Both the position numbers and the translations under genes were made by a program. 64,000 bases of DNA, from assembly GCA_010093605.1 (NCBI GenBank), contig MU004198.1:688456-752455 (forward strand), read 5' to 3'. Below, one piece after another: positions 1 through 10,942 of this stretch; within the stretch, counting starts at the first letter, position 1; each line of letters begins with the position of its first letter. The DNA comes from Lophium mytilinum (lineage: Eukaryota; Ascomycota; Dothideomycetes; Mytilinidiales; Mytilinidiaceae). Under the pieces are notes generated by a model, which saw only the letters and a program-made list of their open reading frames with translations, searched no databases and was not told the origin of the DNA.

Positions 1-234
1 GAGGAGGGCTAAGTTCCCGGACTCCCATAGTGGGAGTTTGAAGGAGCGTGTTCCTTCGAACGCGTTGGAGTCGACGCCCTCATCTTCGTAGAGTTCGCGG
101 GGAAAGCTGCGGGGAAGGCTGAGATACCAGATTTCTTCTCGAAGCTCGGATGGAAGCTGTAAGAGGCGGCACTCCAAGTCGCTAGTCTCCGGTGATGTTG
201 AGAGCTTCGATAGAAGCTTGCTTATTGAATTCAT
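1..234 (-). CDS. 5' part of F-box-like/2EXR-type protein, cut by window edge
   Basis: An open frame of 78 codons runs on the minus strand from an ATG at 234 to the window edge without a stop. The N-terminus starts MNSISKLLSK and is followed by the segment LLQLPSELREEIWYLSL (about residues 24-40). That leucine-proline-x-E-L-R-x-x-I-W pattern is the usual opening of fungal F-box-like or 2EXR domains, which are found in large families of poorly characterised proteins. The rest of the protein lies outside the window, so function cannot be stated. It is a partial gene only because of the window, with no break seen. The family call is made from a single short motif and could be wrong. Confidence 0.55.
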   Translation of the reverse strand, partial: MNSISKLLSKLSTSPETSDLECRLLQLPSELREEIWYLSLPRSFPRELYEDEGVDSNAFEGTRSFKLPLWESGNLALL

Positions 235-396
235 TTATATGGTGTAACCTGTGGATGAACCTTTGATGTCACGGCGGCTGGGAATTGTGGGGTGAGCTGG
301 CCTGGAATAAAACAGACGCTAGCGTAAATTACAGTGGTATTCTAAGCTAGATATTTTATTTCAAGGTCTCATCTTCAGCTCCTTTCCATTCGTCTC

Positions 397-1525
397 TCAG
401 AAGAAACCGATCACGTTTCTCGGGATGTACAACTTGTCAATACTCTCAATCTCCTCCTTCGAGAGCTCAAAGTTTACAGCTTCCACAGCCTCCTTGATCC
501 TCTCAACCTTGCTCATGCCCAAAATCGGAGCCGTCATGTAAGGCTTGCTCAAACTCCAAGCGATAGCCACAATCGCCATGCTCGTTCCCCTCTTCTTCGC
601 AATCTCCTAGATCTGCTCGTTGATCTTCTTATCTGTCTCGGTGATCGGGTTACCCAAAAATGCTCCAGCCATCGAACCGCCTCTTTCTGTGTCGCCGAAC
701 TGGTCGTGTGGTCGCACGAGGAACCCCATGTGCACCGGACTCCACGGAATCATCCCCATACCAAACTTTGCGAGCGATGGAACCATCTCCCGCTCTTCTT
801 CTCGGTAGACAGCGTTATGTAGGTTCTGTTGAACCAGATAAGACAAAGACTTAGACTATGTGTATCGAGGAGTATCTCGGAAGAAACTGTGCACTTACCT
901 GCATCGAGATGAACTCGGTCCAGCCGTGAAGGCGGGCCGTGTACTGCATCTCAAGCAGCTGGTGGGCGTACATAGTGCTAGCACCAATGTATCTGACCTT
1001 CCCGCTCTTCACCACATCGTGCAGAGCCTCCATAGTCTCTTTGATTGGCGTGCGAGGATCGAAGCGATGGATTTGGAGCAGATCGATGTAGTCAAGGTCC
1101 AAGCGCTTCAAACTCGCGTCCACGCTGTCGAGGATGTGCTTGCGAGATAGCCCGAAGGCATTGATGTAGCCATTCCGCTCTCTCTCATCGGGAGAAACTG
1201 TCAATGGGTCCTCGTACACATCGCCCTTGCGCAATCCGACAGGCGCCCATACTTTTGTCGCGATGACGATATTGTGGCGGGGCCAATTGCCTTTCTTGAT
1301 GGCCTTTCCGAGGATCTCTTCAGAAACGCCGTTCGAGTAGCCGTTTGCGGTGTCGAAAAAGTTCAGACCAGACTCGTAGCAGGTTTGTAAGAGGGGAATG
1401 GCTTCGGCTTCTTCGATACACCACTTGTATCGTCCCCGGCGGTCTCCATAGGACATGCAGCCAACACAAATGCGGGAGACTCGGAGGCCGCTCTGGCCGA
1501 GGTTGGTGTATTTCATGGTGGCCAT
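397..1525 (-). pseudogene. Aldo-keto reductase (YakC/VrdA-like) with one premature stop
   Basis: Exon 1 is 1525-899 and exon 2 is 825-397, with a 73-nt intron (GTAAGT...CAACAG). The protein is an NADP(H)-dependent aldo-keto reductase. Its catalytic tetrad is visible: D and Y in FFDTANGYSNG, K in IATKVW and H in LLQIHRFD. The closest family I recognise is the fungal YakC / versiconal hemiacetal acetate reductase type. The reading frame is intact except for one in-frame TAG at 607-609, after ...KKINEQI. The same frame then continues for 66 codons (EIAKKRG..., ending NVIGFF) with family-like C-terminal sequence, and no plausible intron removes the stop. The stop deletes the last helices and part of the cofactor-binding end, so the allele is probably inactive, although a sequencing error is possible. 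The ATG at 1525 gives a normal N-terminus (KYTNLGQSGLRVSRICVG). Confidence 0.75.
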
Positions 1526-3482
1526 TTTGGATGGGTCGATTGAAGTGATTATTTTTTGACTTGATGGTTCTGAAGGTCTTTATATTGGTTTACCCTTGTA
1601 CTGACGTAGAATAGTTCGGAGGAGCGGAGTTAAGGATGGTAAACTACGGCAGTTTGGCAATGGTGCTAAGGACACTATCTCCATCTCTGTCTTCACTTCC
1701 GCGGCACCTCCACCATATGCTTCCAGTCTTCACACTCCAGATTAACAATCGAAGTTCAGGTCAGGTTACATTCTGCAGTTTGCCTCCACTCCGCATTGCC
1801 GTATCAATCTCTAGATTGTCAGCTTACGAGGCTCTACCAGACCGATGCGTCATTGCTTTTCAAACGTCGCGTTTCCTGTCCACAATTTTCTACACCCATT
1901 GCATGAGCATTTTCTACTTTGCGACCATGATGGAAGATCATAGTGAATGAGTCGTCAGATTGAGCTTTGAGCTCGGAAATTGACCAGTCTCCCCGTGTAA
2001 GAAGCACGACTAAGGCAGACAGGCCCTTGAAACGTCGGGATAGGTTGAACGGATTAGTAGCTATCCCGACCGACGGAGGCTTGGACTGATTGATTAAATT
2101 TTAGAGATGTTGACATTGGTGTTTCAATAAATCGGCAATCCATCGGATGAGAACTAAACGGCTGATAGACCGCGCTGATGATTGTCTCGAGGACGCCCAA
2201 AGAGAAGGATCGCGGCTACCAATCCAGGCTACTTGCATTCACAAGCTCTTCAGGCTCTCCGTTCATATAGCTTGCTTACAGAACTGGCTCTTGCGGCTGA
2301 CTGGACGATCGGACTTAATGATCAATGGCTAGAACGTATTTGCATAATCTGAAGCTTCCCCTAAACACTTCTTTCCTCTATGAGCTGTACCCTACCGTTA
2401 CTTCTTTAATGAATTCAACAATTGCGGCCGACTCGATCTATTTCTTACCATTGGATAATGTTTTATGTCGTATCAAGGAGTCTTCAGGAGGCAATCCTGC
2501 CTCTGAGTCATCCCTTATCGACATTCATAGTCCCTCGCTTTCGCTCGCCCTCGCTAGCGGCTCAGTCTTGGATCCCAGCCAGAGAAGCTACACGTGGTTG
2601 GTTGAGCATTGTGAGTGGGAACCGTATAGAGGCATCTTGAGATATTTCAAGCTGGAACTCTAGGGAGACTCGAAGTACAGAACGATTCAGTGCAGGAAGC
2701 TGGCTGATATGTTAACGCTCAGGGCACTGTCTTTGCTGGCCTATCGGATCATTGGGCCAGATTCTTCGAATGTGTACCTGGCCGATGGCCCGATGGGAGT
2801 GAGGTTGAGACGCCAATTACCTGATGAGGACTCAATCGCGGTATCACTCTATTTGTCACGTTGCAAACTCGTCATTCTACGGTTCCTGAGATTTTGCTAC
2901 GTTTCTAGAGCACTGTATTTGGGCTCACGTTTACTATAGGCATTTATTTAACCAACACTATTGACTTAATGATCAAACAAACTAGTATTTAGTATCCTAC
3001 AAAGAAGGAGTTTCTTACGATTGTAATGTAGGACACAGGAAGTTTGATATATGAAACTCATGACTATATTACACCAGAAATAGAGGCTACGTATCTTGGT
3101 GAAAAGAAGAGGTTGGAAGGAGGTTGGAAGGGGGCTGGAAGGGGGCTGGAAGGGGGCTGGACGGGGGCTGGGAAGGCGACTATTGCCGATTTAACCAAGT
3201 AAATACTAAGCACTAGTCTAGTCTAGACCTCTTCAGTGGATACTAGCCCTCTATTCTATGCATACTAATTGCTAGCTTTCTTAATTATTTGTTTTGCCCC
3301 TCTTATAATCAATACGCGCTAGTCACTAGCTTCCTTCTAGCAAGTATATAAACCCCCTCTTTCCTTCAACTCCTTTAGTTCCTTATATTATATAGTAGGT
3401 TAAAAATTTAAGAGATAGTATATAGATAGTATCTAATATAGAGTTAAGGAGGATCTAAGATCCGGAGAGCTATATATAAAGC
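1526..3482. other. Intergenic, AT-rich in its second half
   Basis: No convincing gene is seen in this 2-kb stretch between the divergent AKR and DUF6604 genes. Open frames at 1636-1950 and 2325-2663 on the plus strand have no family resemblance that I recognise and no splice context. From about 2940 the sequence becomes TA-rich with repeated CTAGT/TAGTC words, which would fit repeat decay. A G-rich minisatellite sits at 3110-3176. The TATATATAAAG just before the ATG at 3483 is very close to the start codon and is probably leader rather than a TATA box. Confidence 0.5.
3110..3176. repeat. 11-bp G-rich minisatellite
   Basis: About five copies of an 11-bp unit, GGCTGGAAGGG, lie head to tail with small variants (TTGG at the first copies, GGAC in the fourth). 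It is strongly purine/G biased on the plus strand and lies in non-coding AT-rich sequence upstream of the DUF6604 gene. Confidence 0.8.
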
Positions 3483-6062
3483 ATGGCTTCACCCAGAACC
3501 AAAGACTCAGCTTTACTTCCCGACCAGATATTCTACACCTATAAGCAATACAAGTTCGACACAGAGGGCATTGGGGGCTGGATTGCGGACACCTGGAAAG
3601 AGTGCACCAACCGGACAGAAAAAGCACCAACAGAAAGATCTCCAAAGCTGAAGGGCAGAGCCCGAAAGCTTGCCAGAGACAATATCAACCAGAATGGGGC
3701 AGGAATAAAGAAAGAAAGATACATCATCAAGGTGTCTGACTTTGTTCCTATGGCACAAACGATAGTAGCGCATGAGCCAAAAGTCGCTGTGCCGCGGATC
3801 CTGAACAGGATGTTGACGAGAACTATCACGAATCGGCAACATTATGCAAACTGGATCACGGCCTCTGGCCAGCAAGACGAAGACAATTACGACCAACATT
3901 CCTATTTCATCGGCATTTTGGAAGATACGCTGCAGGTCCTTCAGCCCTTGTTCGATGCTCCTAGGCCCCCTCCTACACGCAAGGACAGTGAAGCAGAAAG
4001 CACCAAAGATATCGGATTTAAGCCTTCTGCATTCGACTGTTTGACTTTACACGACACCATCGAAGAAAACGACGATCCGAAGGGCGAGACAGGTGCCTCA
4101 ACTGAAGCCTCTCAATCTACGTTACCACAAGCTGCAATTGAACAGGATGAAAAGGGGGTCAAAGAAGATTTCCTGTTTGCCATTCAAAGCTTCTTGCTGG
4201 ATCTCCACAAGCTTCGAAATCATCTGGGCAAAACATGGGCTGCTTATCGACAAGGTCAAGTTGATCTCATGGCTGCCTCCGTCGTCACAAACTCTGCCAT
4301 TGGCTTGATTCGACAGTCTGAAGCGAAGCTCGAAAACACCATCAAGCGCCCGGAAGAATACCCCATTTCGACTTTCCCTACGTGGAGTTTACCCGCCATT
4401 CTATGCTTCGAGCTTGATCCTACAAAACACTTTAAAGCCCGAGAACGTATCAAGGCTATCCTGCCTTCGGGCAACTATGTTGCATATAAACGCCCGAAGA
4501 TAGAGGAATTCACGTTCTGGAAGGCGTATCAGGTCCTGAAAATTTACTCCTACCATACTGAGAAAGCCCGGCGTTTAAGTGGACAATTTGTTTCTTGTCA
4601 CGACCTCGACAAATGGATCGCGCCCTGCGAATCAGACTCGAACTATACCCGACTGATGAAGTGCCTCCCCGACATAGTCACGGCTGCTATGGGTCTCCAA
4701 CCCACGTATACTGAAGATAACTTCACGCGAGGACTTTTTCATCACATCACCAAAGAGCCAGAGATCCCCATATGGCTCACTTTCGCCGCTCAACTGTTCC
4801 TTGATATACAAGGCTGGCTCGGAGATAAGGTCTGCAATCCCTTCGCTGAACTCCAGAATACTGCTCGCCAGGCTTTGGAAGCTCATGAACAGCAATGCCT
4901 CTATTTCGAATCGCATCCAAAGGAGGACATACGGGTGCTTGAGCACTACCAAGAGATAGCCGCCAACATGAAAGAGCTCCGCGAACTGCTCATTGAAGAT
5001 AGAATCGGCAAGTTGCAAACTGAACTTCTAAAGCCAGCATACAAGAAGTTACGCAAGGCCTCACCCCCAAAGGACGGGCATCAATTCTTCCGCTCTCACC
5101 CACTGATATGCGGCCTCCTAAAGGCCGACATCTACAACCAACAACATCGATTCGGAATATGCCTAGCTACCGCGGACGGATCCACCATACGTATGGCGCA
5201 CCTGTACGTCGCAGCCAAGATCCTCCGGCCTGACACCCCAACGTGGCCAGACATGGAGCTCCTCATCCACTACCAAACCCCAGAATGGCTGTTCGTCGGC
5301 GGCCGGCCCGAAACGCTATCGAAAAGCTACACGAAGTACTTACTAGCAATGGCGACGTCACCTCGCGGCTTCGCAAAGGACAAACGGCCACATCATAGAA
5401 AGCTCAAGGTGGAAAAGATACGCGTGCTATCGAGCCAGAGCCCTGTTGCCGACCTAATACATCTCCACAACTACGAACGCCAAGACAAGAGTACCAAAGA
5501 TGTCGACACCAGCGGCGCCAATTTGAGGAAGATGCTGCTAGATGCTACTTTCCAGAAACGTCTCAAGCGTCAGATGGGATCAAGGGAAAAATCGATACCG
5601 GAGTCAATGTGGCAATCAGAGCCAAACAACCACTCGATGCCCGAGATATGCGACCTCTTGCATGTGGCTATGAAAGCGGAAATGCCCGATCTTTGCTTCG
5701 ACTGGTTCTCGATGCACCGCACTTGCCACGGAGCTATGCATGAGATTCGGGGTATGTGTGACTCTGACCCCAGGACTCTGAACCCGCAGAGAGATTGCGC
5801 AATGGCGATTCTGCAAGAAGCGGAATGGGCAGAGAGATCCACGGCAGCTGAAAAGTCCAAGCTGGCCGGCGCGCCAACGACAGAGATGATGGCACCTTTG
5901 CTGAGCGCTGTTGCGCACTTTATACGAGATATCTGTGAGCGTGGAGACGGTGATGTAGAGATTCGGAAGCTGTGGAATATTGGCCGCAGTGGAATAGGAG
6001 GACGGACGGATTATGGTAACTTTCTGTTTAACGGGGAGAGACTAGCGGAGCTAGTTCGTTAG
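3483..6062 (+). CDS. DUF6604-domain protein, 859 aa
   Basis: A single long uninterrupted frame of 859 codons. The N-terminus (LLPDQIFYTYKQYKFDTEG, residues about 11-29, then a WIADT segment) has the form of the fungal DUF6604 domain, which begins with an L-P-x-x-x-Y-x-x-Y-K-x-D-T pattern and covers roughly the first 250 residues. An acidic low-complexity linker (about 160-220) splits the N-terminal domain. The remainder is mostly helical, with no motif that I can assign. No signal peptide or membrane segment is obvious. Function is unknown; DUF6604 proteins are numerous and variable in ascomycetes. The gene is isolated, with 2 kb of AT-rich sequence upstream and 2.8 kb of repeat-rich sequence downstream, a setting typical of accessory genes. 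No intron is needed, and the start is the first ATG of the frame. Confidence 0.8.
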   Translation: MASPRTKDSALLPDQIFYTYKQYKFDTEGIGGWIADTWKECTNRTEKAPTERSPKLKGRARKLARDNINQNGAGIKKERYIIKVSDFVPMAQTIVAHEPKVAVPRILNRMLTRTITNRQHYANWITASGQQDEDNYDQHSYFIGILEDTLQVLQPLFDAPRPPPTRKDSEAESTKDIGFKPSAFDCLTLHDTIEENDDPKGETGASTEASQSTLPQAAIEQDEKGVKEDFLFAIQSFLLDLHKLRNHLGKTWAAYRQGQVDLMAASVVTNSAIGLIRQSEAKLENTIKRPEEYPISTFPTWSLPAILCFELDPTKHFKARERIKAILPSGNYVAYKRPKIEEFTFWKAYQVLKIYSYHTEKARRLSGQFVSCHDLDKWIAPCESDSNYTRLMKCLPDIVTAAMGLQPTYTEDNFTRGLFHHITKEPEIPIWLTFAAQLFLDIQGWLGDKVCNPFAELQNTARQALEAHEQQCLYFESHPKEDIRVLEHYQEIAANMKELRELLIEDRIGKLQTELLKPAYKKLRKASPPKDGHQFFRSHPLICGLLKADIYNQQHRFGICLATADGSTIRMAHLYVAAKILRPDTPTWPDMELLIHYQTPEWLFVGGRPETLSKSYTKYLLAMATSPRGFAKDKRPHHRKLKVEKIRVLSSQSPVADLIHLHNYERQDKSTKDVDTSGANLRKMLLDATFQKRLKRQMGSREKSIPESMWQSEPNNHSMPEICDLLHVAMKAEMPDLCFDWFSMHRTCHGAMHEIRGMCDSDPRTLNPQRDCAMAILQEAEWAERSTAAEKSKLAGAPTTEMMAPLLSAVAHFIRDICERGDGDVEIRKLWNIGRSGIGGRTDYGNFLFNGERLAELVR

Positions 6063-6840
6063 GATACGTCTTTATCGATTGAACTTCCCCTTTAGACTGC
6101 GCCTGGCATATCTTGCTTACAATTCACTGGGTCAGCCTGTCTCACAGTCAAGAATCACGTGTAAACCACAATCTCACATGACGCCAAGGCGCGCTCCCCA
6201 ATCTCATTTCTCCCTCGAGTACTTAAGAAGCCTCGTACTCCCTTCAAGTTCTTTCTCCACAACCTTCTTCCTATCTTTCATTCCCGCCTTAATATGTCTA
6301 GTCAACTAATGTTCCCAAGTGTGTATTGTCCCCGGAGTACGTTGCCATACAGGATGTGTTCGAAGTCTCAGTTGTCTCCAAGTTATTAGTGTCCATTCGG
6401 AGTTTAGTGTTCCACTCAGTTGTATTCGTATCCAGGAGCAGTTCAAGGTGTAGTTAAGTCTGGTGGGTATGCAGAATGCTAGGCCCACGGACGGATGGGG
6501 CGCCCGTCGCCTGCGCAAGAGGGGGCATCGATCTTCTGGCTTTATGCTGGGGATTGAAGTCTCTTTGGAGTCTGACTCCCGGTTTGATTCTGTCGGACTT
6601 TGTCTATTGATTTGTTGTATCATCACCGACTTCTTGATCTTCTCTCTTTTTTTGTTGATGTTATCTGATGATAGTCATCCTCGTTTGCAAAGGTGAATAT
6701 CATCTACACAAGCCGCGGCTATCTCCTATCGATTTCGAGGTTTGTATCATCATTATTCTCTTGATATGTTGGTCGAAGAGTGAGACATCGTTATCAGACC
6801 GCGGAACAATCGAGAACCCTTCTTATATCATCTAGCTGTA

Positions 6841-7027
6841 CAGTGAAAGGCCACGGCTCTGTGCACACCCGTTTGGCACTGCTTGGGGTAATTCCACGAG
6901 TTACCAAGTCTAGGCGCAATGTCAAATCTTAAGCACTGCAAATGAGAGTGTTCCTTGACTCACTAGCTACCGAACAGCCGTGCTACACCTCTGAGTGGTG
7001 CCCAGTGAGCAAGATCTGGCATTGAGT
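6841..7027 (+). mobile_element. MITE-like element, copy 1 (TA-flanked)
   Basis: This segment aligns by eye along its length with the better preserved copy at 12608-12810. It starts CAGTGAAAGGCCACGG, contains GGCACTGCTTGGGGTA and CGCAATGTCAAATCTTAAGC, and ends near GGCATTGAGT. TA dinucleotides abut both ends (6839-6840, 7028-7029), as expected for a TA target duplication. It is non-coding and diverged. The right border is less certain than the left. Confidence 0.6.
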
Positions 7028-7729
7028 TATTCCAGATTTCACTTGACGCTCATTATCCTCCTCCTCCACATAGATTTACCTGCGCGAGATGATGATAACA
7101 CCGAGGTTTATTTACATAAGATTCTGACAGCTACGGCAAAGGAACAATGATACTTGACCAAATCTTAGAATGGCGAATATCATCACCAACTTTTCGAGAG
7201 GTATCACCCACCTCCTCTCCACTCCATTGTCGGGATGGCAAGTCAATTTTGAACACCCCACCCCTCTCCGCACCATAAACTTCTCACAAGGCCCAATTGA
7301 AGACCGTCCCCAGGACCATATGCTTCATGTTGCTCCAACACTCCGCACCATCGGAGTGAGTCGCTGGCCATTTTGATCCCTCCAAACACCCCTCCCCTCC
7401 TCTCTGGAGAGAAAAGAAACTCCAGCGAGCCCGTGAGGAGAAGTTTTTATACCCTTCCCGCACGTGCCCCAGCCTTGACTCACGTGCTCTATCTCGTGCT
7501 ATCTCTGCCATGGCGAACGCTAAGAAGTAAAGGAAGTCTCACACACGCTAGTTTGAGTTAGGGAGTAAATAGCGTTTTGGAAGGTAAGGTGCGACGACTA
7601 TCTAGTTATTGATGTCTGGAGCCATTAAAGTGTTCGCCGCATTGTTTTGGCTTGGTATTGCCGCACACTGGGACGGCTTCTAACAGCAAAGTCTAAGTCG
7701 TGATTTCTTGTAAGCCGGTTAGGAATGTA

Positions 7730-8430
7730 CATATGCGGGAGAGTAGTACCTAGAAGTAGTAAAGTAACAGTTGTCCACTCCTAGGATTCCCCCACAAAGT
7801 TCAGAACATCTTAGCGCGATGTCAGATCCCAGCCACTGTAGATCAGAAGAAGTTTTTCCTTACTACCTTCTAGGTAGCTGGGCCGCTCCTCTCAGCGGCG
7901 TTAAATAAACAAAATAGACGCCGAGCAGTGCTAACTCCAGGCCGTACAAATTGAACTACTCTTTTCCTCACAGCCTTCTGCCTTGCTAAGCTACTCCATC
8001 CATTGGCGTCCAAAGAGCAAAATAGACGTCAAATAGTAGTAATTCCGTAGGTAAAGTTCTGCGCACCCCGATTCTTACCCCCCAGCGTACTCCTATGCGG
8101 TTTGCAATATCTAGGCATAATATTAAGTTCTAGACAGTGTAAAGGAGACTACCTTTTTCCTTACAACCTATAAACCAGCTAGGCTACTCCCATTAGCGGT
8201 ATCAAGTGCACAAAATAGACACCTAGCAGTACTAATTCCGTATAACTAGTTTTATGCACCTCTAATTCCTAGCCCCCAGCATACCCCCAAGCAGTTTGCA
8301 ATATCTAGGTATAATATTAAGACCTACAGCATATATATTAGACTAATCATTTCCTCACTACCTACTAAGTAACTAAGCTACTCCTGCCAGCGTTCTGAAG
8401 TGCGCAAGTAGACGCTAAACAGCCCTAAGT
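7730..8430 (+). repeat. Degenerate tandem array, about 193-bp unit, MITE-related
   Basis: The word AAAATAGACG (or a one/two-base variant) recurs at 7911, 8019, 8212 and 8406, giving spacings of 108, 193 and 194 bp. Each unit carries a stretch like GCGATGTCAGATCCCAGCC followed by a TTTTTCCTTACTACC-type segment and a GCTRGGCYRCTCC end. These match in order the internal parts of the dispersed element at 12608-12810. The units are heavily diverged and TA-rich. The block is non-coding and looks like a tandem, decayed form of the same family. Confidence 0.6.
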
Positions 8431-8906
8431 TAGATGTATAGCCTAGTACTATACCTCGCCGCTAAGAGCGCTGTTTAACGCGTGTTAGTTGCTTATGTTA
8501 GTATTACCTATAAACGCGTAAATGGGATTAATCTACTAATAGTACTATTCAAGATATAAGTAGGGGGCTTGTGTATTAATAGTACTATCTCAAATATAAG
8601 GTCCTAAAGCGGGACGGATATGTTAAGAAATATATAACAATAATCATGTCAAGTGTGAACAGTTTCAGCAGAAGCACAGAAGTCACGTCAATAAATATAA
8701 GAAGTAAGAGAATCGTGAATTAAAAGGCCGTTTCGTGCCGAAAAGGTCAAAGGAAGCCCCCTCCCCGTACCCACTCCCCCGAGCCTCCACCCACCCGCCC
8801 GCCATGTTTAGGAAGAATAACCTTCCGTTGCAAGAAGTTAACTAGAAGATACACGTAAATGTTAAAAGATTCCCCAACAAAGTTCCCGCATCACCAACCC
8901 ACCCTT

Positions 8907-10942
8907 TTAAAACGCCCACCTCTTGCGATATTTCTCTTCAGCATCCAGCAGCCTCTCAATATCACGTCCCATCCCCTCGTCCACAACACCCTTATTCCGC
9001 TCCTGCAAGCATTCCCTCGCCGCCCTTAAATTATAAAAACAGCAATTCGGCATAATCGGAATCGCCTCGTCATCGTGCCACTCCGCAGCATCGAGCATCA
9101 TTCTACACGCCGCGTCAAGCCCGATCCACGCAATGGCCTTTCTCCGACGATCGGTCTCACTTCTCCGGTATTGAAGAGTATCAAGGACAGATCCATGGAG
9201 AAGGAAAAGCAGCCTATTCAGTGCGACTGTTAGCCACCACCAAAGCCTCGCGCCGTCCGCGATGCTTACCGGGCACAGAGCGCGACGGGAACGCAGCTGA
9301 GTGTTTGCCGCCACTCTGCTTCTCCCATGACTAACTCGAGGAAACTGCGGACTCTGCTGTCGAGCTCCGCTAGTTCTGCAAGCTTGGTGTCCGGGGTGGT
9401 AGCGGTGCGGCGCATGATGAGCAATAGTCGATCTAGAAGGTAGATCGACTGTGCTTGCCGTCCGAACTGGCCAGCGTACGCAGCATCCAGGCTCGATACC
9501 GTAACATGGTTAAAGCCTTGCGAGTCGGGCCCTGGCGTTGAATCAAGCCCTGTCGTTGGCCTTCGATCTGAGGGCAACCGGCAGTCAGGGCCTGGATACT
9601 CGGCCTGCGGTTGTATATCTCTTTGGTCCATCTCGCATAATATAAGCCTGATATGCAACTCTAGTTAACAGTTCTCACTTCGCAGCCTGGCAATTTTGTT
9701 TGTGTTATCACGCGTACCTCTCAAGCATCGCAATCGCCCATGCGAGATTCTCCTTCTCCATCATGTCCAATCGGGAGCCGCTTGCTATTCGTGCGTCTTT
9801 GGTGGTTCTTACCGACTTTATGCCGATTCCTAGAACCCGTGCCATGCCCACACAGGTCATCATGGAGATGTATGCGGCCTCTAAGCGGAGGCCTGTGTAT
9901 TCACGTAGTGCGATGAGGAACGCCGCTTGCACTAGTCGTAGAGATGTGCAGAGAGAGGCTTGAACTTGAGCAAAAGCTGACTTCGTGGTCATGTAGAGGA
10001 ACTCCTGACTTGCACGCGGCGGTAGGAAAGAAGGATCTTGGGGAGGAAGTACGATCAGCAGCATGGCGAGAAGTAGAACCGTGAAATCTGCAGGTGGAAC
10101 ATCTCTTTCTTCTCGATATCGTGACGCTTCTTGGCGGAATGAGTCGGGCGATATTACAGGGAGCGATTTATGGAAGACCTCAAAGTAGCGGTCGGTGATG
10201 TTAACGTTACCGTAGGTGAGCTTGGTAAGCTCGGTCAAGCGTCGGGCTAGCTGGTCTAGCGATTCTTCCACCAAATGCGGGAAGACGTAGAGACTAGAGG
10301 GATGAATAGGAGCGTCATCTTGCTGGCTCTCGGGGGACAGCAGCTGTGGCGTAATAGCTTTAGCCTGAGTAAGGGTGACTCTCGGAGGAGACGGGGACTG
10401 AAGGGCTACAAAGTGTCTGCCTGGGTAATACCTTAAGGTGGCAATAAAGTTAGCAAATCTTTCAAACCCAAAGTAAGGAAATCAATATTAATGGCAGGTT
10501 ATGCTGCGTAAGACACTCCTTTAGGGAATTCTATGACACTACTGTCCAACTTACCCACTCAACACCACTGCTCGGGGTAGCCTGACTGCTGGGCTGGCAA
10601 TTAGTCAAGAGGCAGTCTAATCTACATTGCTTGAACTTTGACATCGCCCTCGAGTCTTCGAAACCTGTGGGGGTACCCCAAGCAGTGGCGTACCAGTGGA
10701 CAGTAGTTGCCTCGGAACACTCCTTGAGTAGTTTTTTAAACAAAAAATGGCTAAGAAACTTTTTATCTGTATCGGGGGCTTACGTACGTCCGCCGGTCTT
10801 TACTCTTGGGCGCCGAAACATCGTATCTGCAGAGCAGCCGGCGGCTGGCGCAGAAAGCACAGGTAGGCAAGGCTTTGTTGCATGCCTTTTTCCGTAACAT
10901 GCAGGCATGACAGACGTTCGGAGCGTGCTTCGTGTCGGCCAT
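8907..10942 (-). CDS. Zn2Cys6 fungal transcription factor, four exons
   Basis: Exons read as 10942-10788, about 10458 (or 10431)-9718, 9647-9270 and 9213-8907, giving about 526 (or 517) residues. Exon 1 encodes a perfect binuclear zinc cluster: C11-x2-C14-x6-C21-x6-C28-x2-C31-x6-C38, with the basic run RKKAC. Exons 2-4 encode the middle-homology region typical of fungal regulators (FPHLVEESLDQLARR, FHKSLPVISPDSF, YISMMTCVGMARVLG). Introns 2 and 3 are 70 and 56 nt with good GTACGC/GTAAGC and CTAAC signals, and the phases join. Intron 1 is about 330-356 nt because it contains a MITE-like element (10513-10731). The exon 2 acceptor is ambiguous (two AGs in the correct phase). It probably acts in the nucleus. 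The MDR reductase gene is divergent across a 438-bp promoter and is a plausible but unproven target. A TATATA box candidate lies about 100 bp upstream of the ATG. Confidence 0.75.
10513..10731 (-). mobile_element. MITE-like element, copy 2, inside intron 1 of the Zn2Cys6 gene
   Basis: On the minus strand it contains ACTGGTACGCCACTGCTTGG, CGATGTCAAAGTTCAAGC and GACTGCCTCTTGACTAATTG, which match copy 3 (12608-12810) almost base for base. The two ends form an imperfect inverted repeat (GGACAGTAGT at one end, ACTACTGTCC at the other). The 9-mer ACACTCCTT occurs in direct orientation on both sides (10513-10521 and 10717-10725). This is either a target duplication or part of the ends, so the true borders are uncertain. 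It lies wholly between the zinc-cluster exon and the next exon. Confidence 0.7.

Larger units (their letters stand above)
6063..8906. other. Gene-free, repeat-rich interval
   Basis: No gene is supported in these 2.8 kb. It contains one copy of the inverted-repeat element (6841-7027), a degenerate tandem block related to it (7730-8430), and TA-rich sequence up to about 8700. Short open frames at 6463-6696 and 7170-7376 show no family similarity. The 8440-8640 part is especially TA-rich, consistent with repeat-induced point mutation, though this was not computed. Confidence 0.5.

Noticed and set aside
607-609. Removal of the AKR stop by an intron
   Set aside because: No GT...AG pair of plausible size surrounds the stop, and both flanking sequences are conserved family residues.
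2325-2663. 112-codon plus-strand frame as a gene
   Set aside because: No family resemblance, no leader or splice signals, and it lies in gene-free sequence between two divergent genes.
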